Part shown: positions 1-10,604 of the stretch, piece by piece
Position numbering within the stretch: position 1 is the stretch's first letter
Layout: the number at the start of each line of letters is the position of its first letter
Source of the DNA: Lentzea alba
GTDB lineage: Bacteria > Actinomycetota > Actinomycetes > Mycobacteriales > Pseudonocardiaceae
Assembly (NCBI RefSeq): GCF_011067745.1
Contig: NZ_JAAMPJ010000001.1
Location: forward strand, 186,001-250,000
Length of the DNA: 64,000 bases
Reading direction: 5' to 3'
Notes under the pieces: model-generated
The model's database searches: none
Told to the model about the DNA's origin: nothing
What the model saw: only the letters and a program-made list of their open reading frames with translations
Translations under genes and position numbers: made by a program

Positions 1-774
1 GAGCGCCTGCTTCACCATCCGGTCCTCGAGGGACTGGTACGACTCCACGACGATCCGCCCGCCGATGCCCAGCACGCCGAGGGCGGCGGGAAGGGCCAGC
101 CGCAACGACTCCAGCTCGCCGTTGACCTCGATCCGCAACGCCTGGAACGTGCGCTTCGCCGGATGCCCGCCCGTGCGCCGCGACGCCGCGGGGACAACGT
201 TGTACAGCAGCTCGACGAGCCGGCCGGAGTTCGTGAACGGCTCCTTCTCGCGCTCCCTGAGCACCGCGGAGGCGATCTTGCCCGCGAACCGCTCCTCGCC
301 GTAGGTGGAGAGGATCCGCGCGAGGTCTCCGTGCGAGTAGGTGTTGAGCACGTCCGCCGCCGTCATGCCGGTGCCCTTGGACATCCGCATGTCGAGCGGG
401 GCGTCCTTCGAGTACGCGAACCCGCGCTCTTCCTCGTCCAGCTGCAACGAGGACACGCCGAGGTCCATCAGCACACCGTCCACATGCGAGTAGCCGAGGT
501 CCTCCACGGCTTCGTCGATGTGGTCGTAGGTGACGTTGACGAGCTTGACGCGATCACCGTGGCGCGCCAGGCGCTTCCCTGCCATCTCGATGGCCTGCGG
601 GTCGCGGTCGAGCCCGATGAGGGTCAGTTCGGGGTGGGCGCTCAACAACGCGTCGGAGTGGCCGCCCATGCCGAGCGTCGTGTCGACGACGACGGCGGGC
701 TTGCCGGAGAGCGCTGGAGCGAAGAGTTCCAGGACGCGGTCCAGCAGCACCGGAACGTGCCGCGGCTGATCCAT
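1..774 (-). CDS. rsmH: 16S rRNA (cytosine-1402-N4)-methyltransferase RsmH, 3' end cut by the window
   Basis: RsmH (MraW) uses SAM to methylate N4 of C1402 in 16S rRNA, in the P site of the small subunit. The frame reads from ATG at 774 ([14 protein letters not shown]) to the window edge without a stop, giving 258 residues of a protein usually 310-330 long, so only the C-terminus is missing. Visible family features are [10 protein letters not shown] (SAM motif I), [10 protein letters not shown], the LMDLGVSS block and [11 protein letters not shown] near the end. It lies 166 bp downstream of mraZ on the same strand, the standard start of the division and cell-wall cluster; ftsL and the penicillin-binding protein would follow outside the window. 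Identity is clear from motifs and position. Confidence 0.95.
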   Translation of the reverse strand, partial: MDQPRHVPVLLDRVLELFAPALSGKPAVVVDTTLGMGGHSDALLSAHPELTLIGLDRDPQAIEMAGKRLARHGDRVKLVNVTYDHIDEAVEDLGYSHVDGVLMDLGVSSLQLDEEERGFAYSKDAPLDMRMSKGTGMTAADVLNTYSHGDLARILSTYGEERFAGKIASAVLREREKEPFTNSGRLVELLYNVVPAASRRTGGHPAKRTFQALRIEVNGELESLRLALPAALGVLGIGGRIVVESYQSLEDRMVKQAL

Positions 775-940
775 CGTCCCTCTACTCCCCTGATGCGCGT
801 TCGGGTGACGTCAGGTCCCCGCCCGCCCGTCGAACCTGGCGCCGGGGAAGGTGCGCCAGGGCCGATAGTCGAGCGGACCGAGGCCTCACGGCACCCGAAT
901 CGCGTGTGGAACATCCGGCCTGTTGCTCGGCTGACCGCCA

Positions 941-1372
941 TCAGAAGACGCCCGGTATGACCTCCTCGCGAGCCTCGGCGTAGCCGTCCTCGTGCTCTTC
1001 GAGATAGGTCTGCCAGGCGGTCGCGTCCCAGATCTCCATCCTGGTGAACGCGCCGACGACCACGCACTCCTTGGTCAACCCGGCATACCGGCGCAGTTCC
1101 GGTGCGATCAGAACGCGGCCCTGACCGTCCGGACGCTGCTCGTCCGTACCCGCGAACAGATACCGCTGATAGGCGCGTACGGCGTCGTTGGTGAACGGCG
1201 CCTCGGCGACTTTCCTCGCCATCTGCTCGAACTCAGCCCGGGGAAACACGTACAGGCAGTGGTCCTGGCCTTTGGTGACCATGAGACCTCCCGCCAGTTC
1301 GTCCCGGAACTTCGCAGGCAGTGTCAACCGACCCTTGTCGTCCAGGCGCGGGTAGTGAGTGCCGAGGAACAC
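941..1372 (-). CDS. mraZ: Transcriptional regulator MraZ
   Basis: MraZ is a ring-forming DNA-binding protein with two AbrB/SpoVT-like swapped-hairpin domains that represses its own division-gene operon. The product has 143 residues, the usual length. The GTG at 1372 gives the family start [14 protein letters not shown], and GGGAGG lies upstream on the coding strand; a longer reading frame runs further upstream but adds a tail the family does not have. The two DxKGR-like segments are [13 protein letters not shown] (N-terminal repeat) and [14 protein letters not shown] (C-terminal repeat). It is first in the operon with rsmH. Four direct repeats of the MraZ type stand 49-88 bp upstream of the start, so autoregulation is likely. 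Confidence 0.95.
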   Translation of the reverse strand: MFLGTHYPRLDDKGRLTLPAKFRDELAGGLMVTKGQDHCLYVFPRAEFEQMARKVAEAPFTNDAVRAYQRYLFAGTDEQRPDGQGRVLIAPELRRYAGLTKECVVVGAFTRMEIWDATAWQTYLEEHEDGYAEAREEVIPGVF

Positions 1373-1420
1373 GGCAGCCACCTCCCTTGCCGGGCGACGG
1401 ACCGGCAGTGGAGCCCCCGT

Positions 1421-1460
1421 CTGCCCCACCGGCCGCCACAGTACCCCACTTTTCACCACA
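1421..1460 (-). promoter_or_regulatory. Candidate MraZ operator: four TGG repeats at exact 10-bp period
   Basis: Read on the mraZ coding strand, four successive decamers begin TGTGG, AGTGG, TGTGG and GGTGG, each with TGG at positions 3-5. MraZ of E. coli is known to bind TGGGN direct repeats separated by 5 nt, the same 10-bp period. The array ends 49 bp before the mraZ start, where repression of the mraZ-rsmH promoter would be expected. Confidence 0.7.
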
Positions 1461-1520
1461 GTCAACGCTGAAACAGGTGTTTACACACCAACTCGTGACC
1501 CGTTTTCCCTGGTAGACGCA

Positions 1521-1550
1521 GTGGGAAGGCGTGGGGGGATGGTGGGGGAG
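1521..1550 (+). promoter_or_regulatory. Second GTGGG array, opposite orientation
   Basis: GTGGG occurs at 1521, 1531 and 1542 on the plus strand (spacing 10 and 11 bp). The orientation faces the moxR operon. It could be an MraZ site serving the divergent promoter; G-rich composition makes chance occurrence possible. Confidence 0.4.
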
Positions 1551-1646
1551 CTGGTCAGCCACCACCTTGCCGAGTGAGGGTTCAGCCCCGATTAAGCACT
1601 CGAACGGCCTAGAAATTTCGGCCAAAACGTGGGGTTGAGGCGCGTT

Positions 1647-1671
1647 GGTGGGGGAAGGTGGAAAGTGGTGG
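1647..1671 (+). promoter_or_regulatory. Third GGTGG array, exact 10-bp period, upstream of moxR
   Basis: GGTGG is repeated at 1647, 1657 and 1667 on the plus strand, exactly 10 bp apart, 106 bp before the moxR start. It is the same pattern as the mraZ operator but oriented toward moxR. The 404-bp gap 1373-1776 holds no credible gene besides these arrays. Confidence 0.5.
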
Positions 1672-1776
1672 AGCGAACCCGATGTAGCCCGCAGGTGTAG
1701 GGCACTTAGCCGTGGTTTGACACACTGCGTGAAACGCTCACACGTCCGTGTTCCGGACACGGCTGCTGGAGGTTTA

Positions 1777-2826
<1,050 letters not shown>

Positions 2827-2828
2827 CG

Positions 2829-4094
2829 ATGCGCACCGCACTCTCCGGTCTCACCACGCGCGGAAGATGCTTGCTGGCCGCGGGGTTCGCCGCCGGAGTG
2901 TGCGCCGCGGTGCTGAACGAACGCGACCTGCTCCGGGTCGCGGCGTTCGTCATCGCGTTGCCACTGCTGGCCGCGTGGCTCGCGACGAGGGCTCGGGTGG
3001 GGTTGCACGCCGCCCGGTTCCTCGCGCCGAGCCGGGTGCCCGTCGGGGCGGCGTCCGAGGTCAAGCTCGACCTGCGCAGCACGGGCCGGCTGCCCACGGG
3101 CGGCCTGATGCTGGAGGACACCGTCCCGTACGCGCTGGGTGCGCGGCCGCGGTTCCTGGTGGAACGGCTGCCGCGCCACACGCCCACGACGTTGCGCTAC
3201 CCGCTCAAGCCGGTCATGCGCGGCATCCAGCAGGTCGGCCCGCTGATGGCGCGGATCACCGACCCGTTCGGGCTGGCCGAGTTCGACCGCGAGCTCGCCG
3301 GCAGGTCACGGCTGGTCGTGGTCCCGCGCGTGGTGCGGCTGTCGGGCCTGCCCGGCGGTTCCGGCATGGGCGCGGGCGACGACGGCTCGGTGCGGCTGCG
3401 GGCCGGGCAGGGCGAGGACGACGCCGTGGTGCGGCCGTACCGGCAGGGCGATGACCTGCGCAAGGTGCACTGGCGCTCCACCGCGCGGCGGGACGAGCTG
3501 ATGGTGCGAGTCGAGGAACGCCCGTGGCGTGGCGGCACGACCGTGTTGCTCGACCACCGGGTGCACGCCCATCGCGGCAGCGGGCCGACGGCCTCGCTGG
3601 AGTGGGCGATCTCGTTCGTGGCCTCGGTCTGCCTGCACCTGCACCACTTCGGTCACCAGGTCCGCCTGGTCTCCGAGGACGGCAGGGTGCTCGCGGGCGG
3701 GGCGTCCGACGGCGGGCACAGCGACCACGTCGTGCTGGACTCGCTGGCGGCGTTGCAGGGCTCGCACCGGCGTGAGCTCAGCGCGGGCATCGACCCCGGC
3801 GCGGGCCAGGAGGTCATCGCGGTGCTCGGCGGGGTGTCTCCGGCGTCGGTCGAGGAGCTGATCCGGTACCGGCCGCGGGGCATGCGCAGCCTCGCGGTGT
3901 TGCTGGACGTGAACGCCTGGGCAGGTGGCACGGACGCTTCGGCGCCGGAACCGGAGGACGCGCGGCGGTTGCTGACCGGCGCGGGCTGGGGTGTGGCGAT
4001 CGCGCGGCCGTCGGCCTCGATGCAACAGGTGTGGCAGGAGCTGTGCGCCTCGGCCGGCAACCGCGGGCCGTCCGTTCGCTCGGAGGTGGGCTGA
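2829..4094 (+). CDS. DUF58 domain protein, MoxR partner
   Basis: This 421-residue membrane protein has two hydrophobic N-terminal segments (about residues 12-30 and 33-50) and, in its second half, the DUF58 signature YRQGDDLRKVHWRSTARR near residue 205. DUF58 proteins resemble von Willebrand A domains without a full metal site and pair genetically with MoxR. ATG at 2829 follows the moxR stop by 2 bp and its own stop is followed by the transglutaminase start 1 bp later, so the three are translated from one message. The precise function is unknown. Confidence 0.9.
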   Translation: MRTALSGLTTRGRCLLAAGFAAGVCAAVLNERDLLRVAAFVIALPLLAAWLATRARVGLHAARFLAPSRVPVGAASEVKLDLRSTGRLPTGGLMLEDTVPYALGARPRFLVERLPRHTPTTLRYPLKPVMRGIQQVGPLMARITDPFGLAEFDRELAGRSRLVVVPRVVRLSGLPGGSGMGAGDDGSVRLRAGQGEDDAVVRPYRQGDDLRKVHWRSTARRDELMVRVEERPWRGGTTVLLDHRVHAHRGSGPTASLEWAISFVASVCLHLHHFGHQVRLVSEDGRVLAGGASDGGHSDHVVLDSLAALQGSHRRELSAGIDPGAGQEVIAVLGGVSPASVEELIRYRPRGMRSLAVLLDVNAWAGGTDASAPEPEDARRLLTGAGWGVAIARPSASMQQVWQELCASAGNRGPSVRSEVG

Positions 4095-4095
4095 G

Positions 4096-6582
4096 ATGGG
4101 GTCCCGTTCCGCTCCCTCGAAGGGCGCCGAGCCCGAGTGGTTCACGTCGGCGACGCCGTGGATCGCCGCGCTGGCCGTGCTGTGCGCCTCGACCGCGCTT
4201 TCGGGTGTGATCGAGGGCGACCTGTGGCTGGTGCGCATCGGCGTGGTGATCGTCGCGATCACCGTGACCGGCGCGTTCCTGCGGGCGACCCGGCTGACCC
4301 CGCCACTGGTCGCCGTCGCCCAGGTGTTCGTGCTGTTGTGCCTGCTCACGGCGTTGCACACGCGGTCGGGCATTTTCCTGTTCATCCCCGGCCCCGACGC
4401 GTTGGGCGAGCTCGGCGACGTGCTCGCGGAGTCTGTGGCGCAGGTGCAGACCGGGGTGCCGCCGGTGCACGCGACGCCGGCGATCCAGGCCCTCGTGGTG
4501 CTGGCGATCGGCCTGGTCGCGGTGCTGGTGGACACGCTGGCCGTCGCGGCCGCGGCGCCGGCGGCGTCCGGGCTGGTGCTGCTGTGCGTGTTCGCGGTGC
4601 CCGCGTCGCTGGCCGACGAGATGCTGCCGTTCTGGACGTTCATCCTGGGCGCGGCGGCGTTCGCGATGCTGCTCGCGGTCGACGGTCAGCACCGGCACCA
4701 GGCGTGGCGGGGCAGGCTCGGGTCCGGGTCGGCCAGTGGCTCCGGCAGTTCCGCGACCTCGGTGGCCAGCATCGCGATGGTGATCGCGCTGGTCGTCGGC
4801 GCCGGTTTCACGTTCGTCGGCACCGTCGGCAGGCTGCCGGGCGGGAGCGGCGGTGGCGGCGGCAAGGGCGGCATCGGCCTGAGCGAGATGACCTCGTTGC
4901 GCGGCATGCTCAACCGCGGCCGGGAGGTCGAGGTCTTCACCGTGCGCGGCCTGCCGGAGTCGATGTACATGCGCGCGACCACGCTCGCCAAGTACGTGCC
5001 GAACAAGGGCTGGGAACGCGGTCTCAACCCCGGCGGGGACCCCGCGCGCGGGGAGTTGCCGCTGCAGCCGGGCGACCGCGGTGAAGGCTCGATCACCAAG
5101 ATCAAGATCGAACCGCGGGACTGGAAGAGCTACTGGCTGCCGACCTACGGCGCCGTCCGCCGCATCGACACTCCGGACGACGACTACAGCTTCGACCCGG
5201 ACAAGGGCGTGATCTTCACGCGGGCGGAGCGGGAGCCGGAGCCGTACGAGATCGAGACGGTGCTCTCGGCGCCGTCCAAGGAAGCCCTGCGCCTCGCTCC
5301 TCCCGGCGGGAAGAACATCATCAAGCGGGACTACCTCGACTACGACGGTGTCGAGCAGCCGGTGATCGACGCCGCGAAGAAGGCCGTCGAGGGCGCGACG
5401 AACGACTTCGACAAGGCGGCCAAGCTCACCGAGTTCTTCAACAAGCCGGGCAGCGGGTTCAAGTACGAACTCAAGACCCAGGGCGACATCACCACCGACG
5501 CGCTGACCGACTTCGTGACGAAGTCCAAGGTCGGCTACTGCGAGCAGTACGCCTCCGCGATGGCCGTGATGGCCCGCGTGGTGGGGCTGGCGTCCCGCGT
5601 GGCGATCGGCTTCACGGGCGGTATCCCCCAGGGGGAGGGGACCAACGTCTACCGCACGATCAGCACCAACGACGCGCACGCGTGGGTCGAGATCTTCTTC
5701 CCCAACTACGGCTGGATGACCTTCGACCCGACCCCGATCGACGACGGCCGCGGGGTCGTGCCGCCGTACCTGCGGGAGACCCAGTCGGGCGAGGACGAGC
5801 TGCCGACCGGCGAGAACAACTCCGAGTCGGTGGCGCCGTCCGCGACCGGGTCGGCCCAGCCGTCCACCGCCACCGACGGCACCGAGGACAACCAGAGCCT
5901 CCAGGAAGCCGCTTCCTCCGGTCCGCCGACGTGGCTGCTGTGGACGGTCGGCGCGGTGCTGGCCCTGGCCGTCCTGCTGACGCTGTTCCTGGTGCTCGCC
6001 CTGCTCGGTGCGGTCGGCGCGGGCCTGATGGGCGCGAGGTGGGCACGCAAGCTGCTGATACCGGCCGCGGGCGGGTTGTGGCTGATGGGCGCCGGCCTGG
6101 CCGCCGCCTTGATCTCGTGGTGGCTCGCCGCGGTGCTGGTGCTCGCAGGGCTCGCCCTGACGCCCTTGCTGGTTCGCGCCGTGCGTCGGCGCAACCGCCT
6201 GCACGAGGTCGCGAAGCTCGGTCCCGGGGCGGCCTCGGCGGCCTGGAGCGAGCTCCTGGCGGAGTCGATCGACCGCGGCGCGCCCGTGCCGGCGGCCGAG
6301 ACCATCCGGGCCGCCGCGCGCCGGTTGGCCCGCGAGCACAACCTGGACGACGCCGGCAAGAACGGGCTGCGGACGGTGATCGGGGCGATCGAGCGGTCCT
6401 GGTACAGCGCGAACCCCGGCGCTGACCCGGCGCTGCCCGGTGCGCTGGCGGCGGTGCGACAGTCGTTGCGACAGAACGCCCCGCTGTCGTTGCGGGCGAA
6501 GCTGTTCCCGAAGTCCGTGCTGAAGCCGGCGCCCGCGCCGGTGGTCGCCGAGGCGCCCGAGCGCGAGCCGGTTCCGGTCTAG
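4096..6582 (+). CDS. TgpA-like membrane transglutaminase
   Basis: The 828-residue product has an N-terminal block of membrane helices (roughly residues 15-250), an extracytoplasmic transglutaminase-like domain, and a further TM pair (about 615-690) followed by a cytoplasmic DUF4129-like tail. The catalytic triad is visible as C482 (VGYCEQYAS), H528 (NDAHAWVEIFFP) and D544 (MTFDPTPI). ATG at 4096 (MGSRSAPSKG) sits 1 bp after the DUF58 stop; the frame is open further upstream but inside the DUF58 gene. As third member of the moxR operon it probably modifies or cleaves envelope proteins; the substrate is unknown. Confidence 0.9.
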   Translation: MGSRSAPSKGAEPEWFTSATPWIAALAVLCASTALSGVIEGDLWLVRIGVVIVAITVTGAFLRATRLTPPLVAVAQVFVLLCLLTALHTRSGIFLFIPGPDALGELGDVLAESVAQVQTGVPPVHATPAIQALVVLAIGLVAVLVDTLAVAAAAPAASGLVLLCVFAVPASLADEMLPFWTFILGAAAFAMLLAVDGQHRHQAWRGRLGSGSASGSGSSATSVASIAMVIALVVGAGFTFVGTVGRLPGGSGGGGGKGGIGLSEMTSLRGMLNRGREVEVFTVRGLPESMYMRATTLAKYVPNKGWERGLNPGGDPARGELPLQPGDRGEGSITKIKIEPRDWKSYWLPTYGAVRRIDTPDDDYSFDPDKGVIFTRAEREPEPYEIETVLSAPSKEALRLAPPGGKNIIKRDYLDYDGVEQPVIDAAKKAVEGATNDFDKAAKLTEFFNKPGSGFKYELKTQGDITTDALTDFVTKSKVGYCEQYASAMAVMARVVGLASRVAIGFTGGIPQGEGTNVYRTISTNDAHAWVEIFFPNYGWMTFDPTPIDDGRGVVPPYLRETQSGEDELPTGENNSESVAPSATGSAQPSTATDGTEDNQSLQEAASSGPPTWLLWTVGAVLALAVLLTLFLVLALLGAVGAGLMGARWARKLLIPAAGGLWLMGAGLAAALISWWLAAVLVLAGLALTPLLVRAVRRRNRLHEVAKLGPGAASAAWSELLAESIDRGAPVPAAETIRAAARRLAREHNLDDAGKNGLRTVIGAIERSWYSANPGADPALPGALAAVRQSLRQNAPLSLRAKLFPKSVLKPAPAPVVAEAPEREPVPV

Positions 6583-6595
6583 GGCCTGGAACGGC

Positions 6596-6640
6596 AAAGC
6601 GATGGGCCCGCTCCCCGTTCGGGGGCGGGCCCATCGCTTT
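6596..6640. terminator. Bidirectional hairpin between convergent genes
   Basis: A perfect 16-bp stem (AAAGCGATGGGCCCGC at 6596-6611 with its complement at 6625-6640) is closed by an inner CCCC/GGGG stem. It begins 14 bp past the transglutaminase stop and ends 10 bp before the DUF3040 stop, so it can end both transcripts. The AAAG/CTTT ends give a short U run on both strands. Confidence 0.85.
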
Positions 6641-6650
6641 GTTCGGTCGG

Positions 6651-7046
6651 TTACTGCTCTTCGTCGAAACGGCGGCGGAAGCGCTCTTCCATCCGTTCGG
6701 AGAACGAGCTGCGGCTGCGCGTCGGCTTGCCGTCCTCCTGCGCGCCTTCGGCCACCTGGTCACCGCGACGAAGTGTCGTCAGGGTGATGAGCGCACCGAA
6801 GAACATGAGCAGGAAGCCGAAGACGCTCACCACGGGGATGCTGGCGATCGAGAGCTGCGGGAGCGTCACTCCGATGATGAGTGCGGCCACGCCGACCACG
6901 AACAACACGATGCCTTGCACGCGGCGTCGCTTCGACGGCCGCCGCAACTTGGCGCCTCGTACGGTGGATGCGAACTTCGGGTCCTCGGCGTAGAGCGCGC
7001 GCTCGATCTGGTCGAGCAGTCGCTGCTCGTGCTCGGAGAGTGGCAT
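6651..7046 (-). CDS. DUF3040 small membrane protein
   Basis: A 131-residue protein starting MPLSEHEQRLLDQIERAL, the hallmark of the actinobacterial DUF3040 family, followed by a basic stretch and two TM helices (about residues 44-63 and 67-87), then a polar tail. ATG at 7046 has GGAGG 6-7 nt upstream. A TATCCT hexamer (7144-7139 on the coding strand) could be its -10 element. Family members often sit near division genes; their function is not known. Confidence 0.9.
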   Translation of the reverse strand: MPLSEHEQRLLDQIERALYAEDPKFASTVRGAKLRRPSKRRRVQGIVLFVVGVAALIIGVTLPQLSIASIPVVSVFGFLLMFFGALITLTTLRRGDQVAEGAQEDGKPTRSRSSFSERMEERFRRRFDEEQ

Positions 7047-7297
7047 CGTTCCTCCTCCGGCACAGCGGTCGCGGGCGCCGGGTGTTTTCGGTTTCCGCCG
7101 AACCCGGCGGACGACCCACCCTGGGGACGTCACCCTCCAGGATACGATCCGCGCGCCCCGGCGACTACCCAGTGGGCCTTCTCATACGGTCGGTTCTGTC
7201 ACCATCATCCTCCTGGGGCAGTGGTGAGGCCCTCGTGAGGCCTCCTCACGGCCCTGGTGGCCTTCCGTTCACACCCGTCGAGCAGGGCCTGAGCGGC

Positions 7298-7335
7298 TGG
7301 CCCACCGCGTCGGGTTCCCCCGCCGCGGTGGGCCA
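7298..7335 (-). terminator. GC-rich hairpin downstream of the subtilase gene
   Basis: A perfect 12-bp stem, TGGCCCACCGCG with its complement, around a 14-nt loop, 66-103 nt past the subtilase stop. No U run follows, but actinobacterial terminators often lack one. The rest of the 354-bp gap 7047-7400 shows only the putative DUF3040 promoter. Confidence 0.5.
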
Positions 7336-7400
7336 CAGAGCGTGACGGTGCCGCTCGCACGTCTCGGTTCGTCGTGTTCGCTCTGGATCGCGCGGCTCGA

Positions 7401-10400
7401 TCAGCTCGCGATCCGGTAGGCGCGGATGATCGTCACCTCGCCCGTGTTGCCTGCCGCGTCCGTGGTTTTGGCGCGCAGCGAAGCGAACTTCGCGTCCTTC
7501 GGGTGGTGCACGATCGCCTTGTCACCGGCCACCGGCACCTGCTTCCAGGTCTTGCCGTCGTCGAACGACACCTCGACGGCGACGCGCTTGACCCTCGGCG
7601 TGTTCTGCGCCTGCTCGACCTTCAGCGGGACGGGCAGCACACGGCCGTGTGCGGTGTCCTTGTCGTCGAGCTCGGGCTGGAAGCGGACGATCGAGAGCGG
7701 CATGCGCGTGATGTCGGTCGTGTGCTTGGCCTTGAAGGTCCAGGCGCCGCTGACCTTCGTCGACAGTTCGGCGTCGCGGCTTTGTTCCATCTCTGCCCGG
7801 TACGCGCCTTCTGCGGCCGGGACGTCGAAGACCCCGGACAAGCCGTTCGACTCGCCGAGCTTCGTGTTGTTGTGGAAAAGGGTGACCTTCGCGGGTCCGG
7901 TGAAGTCCCTGCCCTCGCCGCCGTTGCTGTCGGTGAAGAGCGGGACCCTCACGGCGATCTGGTCTTCGAGCCGCGCGATGCCGAAGCTGGGCGCCGCCGG
8001 GACGGACGGGCCGAAGATCGCGGCGCCGAACGTCTGCGCGTACTTCTTGCCGCCCTTGAAGGAACGCGAGGGCGTCTCGGTCGCGTACTCGCCCTTGTCG
8101 TCCGGACCGACGCGGTCGTAGATCCAGCTCCACTTGCCGGTCGCGGTGCTGACGAGGTCGACGGCGCGGCCGCCCTCGGGCACCGGCGTGGTCCAGCCGA
8201 AGCCGCCGGTGTCGTCGATCGGGTGCGGCATCGCGGTGACACCGTGCTTGCGGCCCTCGCCCGCCGGCCGGAAGCCGGTGGTCATCTCGGCCAGTTCGCT
8301 CGTCTTGGTGGTGCGCTCGTAGCCGGTCGGCATGCCCTTCTCGGTGTACATCAGGCGGTAGCTGACCGGGGTTTTCTCATCGCGTGGCGTCCCCTTGAAC
8401 TGCTCGGCGAACGTCGTCAGGAAGCCCGGCGCGTCCGGTCCGATCTGAGCGGTGAACGCCTGACCCGCCAGGCCGTCGAAGAACGCCCAGCCGTGGCTGA
8501 ACAGGTCGCCCGCCACCTGCGTGCTGAACGAGACGGTGCCGATCACGCCCTTGGCCGCCGGGTCGGGGGTCTTGAGGGCCACCGGCTTGGCGTTGCGCGC
8601 GTCGAGCGTGATCGAGGCCTTGCCGGTCACCTGGAACTTCGGCTGCACCATGAACGCGACCTTGAAGTCCGGGCCGATGACGCCGCTGTCCACGAGGTAC
8701 TCGCCCTTGGGCAGCCGGATGTTCTTGGCGCCGCCCGGATGTCCCTTGCCGGTCTTGGTGTTGATGAACACCGTGCCGTGGTTGTCCGCCGGGTTGCCGT
8801 CGAAGCCGAGCACCGAGACGCCGACGTCGTAGCTCTCGACCTCGCGGTTGACGCTGACCAGCGTTCGCAGGCCGTTCGACGCGACGATCGCGCCGCTGTA
8901 GGCGCCGTCGGCGGCGTTCACCTTGGTGTCAGCGGTGATCGTTGCCTTGGCCTCGCCGCCGGCGGGGACGGTGATCTTCGACGGTGACAAGGTGACCAGA
9001 CCGGCGGGCGAGGGCTTGCCGTCCGGTCCGGTGACGTCGGCGCTCAGGTCGAGCGTCACGGGCTCCTTGCCCGGGTTGCGGTAGGTGACCTCGCGGACGA
9101 CCTTCTGGTCGTCGTCGTGCGGCCACTGCTGGACGCCGAAGTTGATGTTGCTCGGCTCCGCGGTCACCTGCTGCGCCAGCATCTTCGGCACGTCGACGCG
9201 GCCGGTGCCCTGGTCGAACGGCTTGAGCCCCGGATTGGCCCTGGCCGACGCCATGACCGTCGCCTTGAGCCGCGTGCCGGTCCAGTCCGGGTGCTGCTGC
9301 TTGAGCAACGCGACGACACCCGCGACGTGCGGCGTCGCCATCGACGTGCCGGACATCGCGACGTGGCCCTGCGTGCCGGCCTCGGCCGCCACGATGTCGA
9401 CGCCGGGCGCGGTGACGTCCGGCTTGACCGCACCGTCCGCGGCGGGGCCACGGCTGGAGAACGGCGCGATGCCGTCGTTGCGGTCCACGGCACCGACGGT
9501 CAGCGCGGACTCCGCGCTACCCGGCGAGCCGATCGTCTCCGGTCGTCCCGAGTTGCCCGCCGCGATCACGAACAGTGCGCCGGTCTGAGCGGAGATGCGG
9601 TTGACGGCCTCCTCGATCGGGTCGATGTCCGGGGTGTCGCCACCACCCAGGCTCATGTTGACGACGTGCGCGCCCTGCTCGGCCGCCCACTGCATGCCGC
9701 CGAGGATCGCCGACTCGGTGCAGCCGCCCGGCTGGCACACCTTGCCGTCGAGGATCTCCGCGTCCGGCGCGACACCGCGGTACTTCTCGCCCCTGCTGGC
9801 GATCGTCGACGCGACGTGCGTGCCGTGCCCGACCTCGTCGGTGTTGTCCGGCGAGTCGGTGAAGTTCTTCTCGGCGACCTGCTTTCCCTGCAGGTCCGGG
9901 TGTTTCTCGTCGACGCCCGTGTCGAGCACGGCGACCTTCACGCCCTTGCCGGTGACACCTGCCTGCCACGCCTCGGGCGCGCCGATCTGCTTGGTGCTGC
10001 GGTCGAGCGTCACCTTGCGGACGCCGTCGAGCCACACCTTCTCGACCGCGCCACCACGCAGTGATTCCCAGGCACGGCCCGACTTCTCGACCGAACCGGT
10101 CACCAGATCGGCCACGGACTCCTTGGCACTCAACGCGGTGATGCCCGATCGTGCGCCCGCCGCCGGCCGCACGATCACGGGCACCGAGTCGCGACGCGCG
10201 TCGTCGTAGCCGAACTCGGCCAGCGACGTCACGTCGAACAACCTCGGGTCGAGCTTTCCGCCTGCCACCAACGCAACCGCGTCCGCGGGCACGACGTGCT
10301 GGTGCCCGTCCCGCGTGTAGGTGCGCACGGGAAGCTTCTCCCGTCCCGGACCCGGCACGTACCGCACAACGCGGTTGCCGGCCAGGTCCACCCGGTCGCC

Positions 10401-10541
10401 GGTGATCAGCGTGACGCTCTGGTCGCGCTGTCCCGGTGCCGGTTCCGCCTGCGCGACAGCCGCCGTTGCCGTGGTGACAAGGCCTGCCGACAGCGCGAGC
10501 GCGGTGATCCCCCGACGGGCACCTCGCTGTCCTGCTCTCAC
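7401..10541 (-). CDS. Secreted subtilisin-like serine protease (S8 family)
   Basis: A 1046-residue exported protease. The N-terminus has basic residues, a hydrophobic core (ITALALSAGLVTTATAAVA) and a likely cut after AQA near residue 32, followed by a propeptide-like region. The S8 catalytic residues are D207 (AVLDTGV), H239 (GHGTHVAST) and S400 (SGTSMATPHVAG), with the oxyanion Asn at N330 (AAGNSG). About 600 further residues form beta-rich C-terminal domains, as in large streptomycete subtilases. GTG at 10541 has GGAGG about 7 nt upstream. It is monocistronic and divergent from the M48 protease operon. Probably a nutritional extracellular protease; substrate not predictable. Confidence 0.93.
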   Translation of the reverse strand: MRAGQRGARRGITALALSAGLVTTATAAVAQAEPAPGQRDQSVTLITGDRVDLAGNRVVRYVPGPGREKLPVRTYTRDGHQHVVPADAVALVAGGKLDPRLFDVTSLAEFGYDDARRDSVPVIVRPAAGARSGITALSAKESVADLVTGSVEKSGRAWESLRGGAVEKVWLDGVRKVTLDRSTKQIGAPEAWQAGVTGKGVKVAVLDTGVDEKHPDLQGKQVAEKNFTDSPDNTDEVGHGTHVASTIASRGEKYRGVAPDAEILDGKVCQPGGCTESAILGGMQWAAEQGAHVVNMSLGGGDTPDIDPIEEAVNRISAQTGALFVIAAGNSGRPETIGSPGSAESALTVGAVDRNDGIAPFSSRGPAADGAVKPDVTAPGVDIVAAEAGTQGHVAMSGTSMATPHVAGVVALLKQQHPDWTGTRLKATVMASARANPGLKPFDQGTGRVDVPKMLAQQVTAEPSNINFGVQQWPHDDDQKVVREVTYRNPGKEPVTLDLSADVTGPDGKPSPAGLVTLSPSKITVPAGGEAKATITADTKVNAADGAYSGAIVASNGLRTLVSVNREVESYDVGVSVLGFDGNPADNHGTVFINTKTGKGHPGGAKNIRLPKGEYLVDSGVIGPDFKVAFMVQPKFQVTGKASITLDARNAKPVALKTPDPAAKGVIGTVSFSTQVAGDLFSHGWAFFDGLAGQAFTAQIGPDAPGFLTTFAEQFKGTPRDEKTPVSYRLMYTEKGMPTGYERTTKTSELAEMTTGFRPAGEGRKHGVTAMPHPIDDTGGFGWTTPVPEGGRAVDLVSTATGKWSWIYDRVGPDDKGEYATETPSRSFKGGKKYAQTFGAAIFGPSVPAAPSFGIARLEDQIAVRVPLFTDSNGGEGRDFTGPAKVTLFHNNTKLGESNGLSGVFDVPAAEGAYRAEMEQSRDAELSTKVSGAWTFKAKHTTDITRMPLSIVRFQPELDDKDTAHGRVLPVPLKVEQAQNTPRVKRVAVEVSFDDGKTWKQVPVAGDKAIVHHPKDAKFASLRAKTTDAAGNTGEVTIIRAYRIAS

Positions 10542-10604
10542 TGGTTACCTCCAGTGTTCGATGAGGTGTTGCGTCAGTGACCGTAGGGACACCGAGCGTC
10601 ACCT

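Noticed and set aside
3814-6597. A 927-codon open frame on the minus strand opposite the DUF58 and transglutaminase genes
   Set aside because: It is antisense to two well-supported genes; its product is low-complexity H/R/G/Q and has no ribosome site or motif.
7374-8987. A 537-codon plus-strand frame inside the subtilase gene
   Set aside because: Opposite-strand shadow from high GC at third positions; the subtilase has catalytic motifs, this does not.
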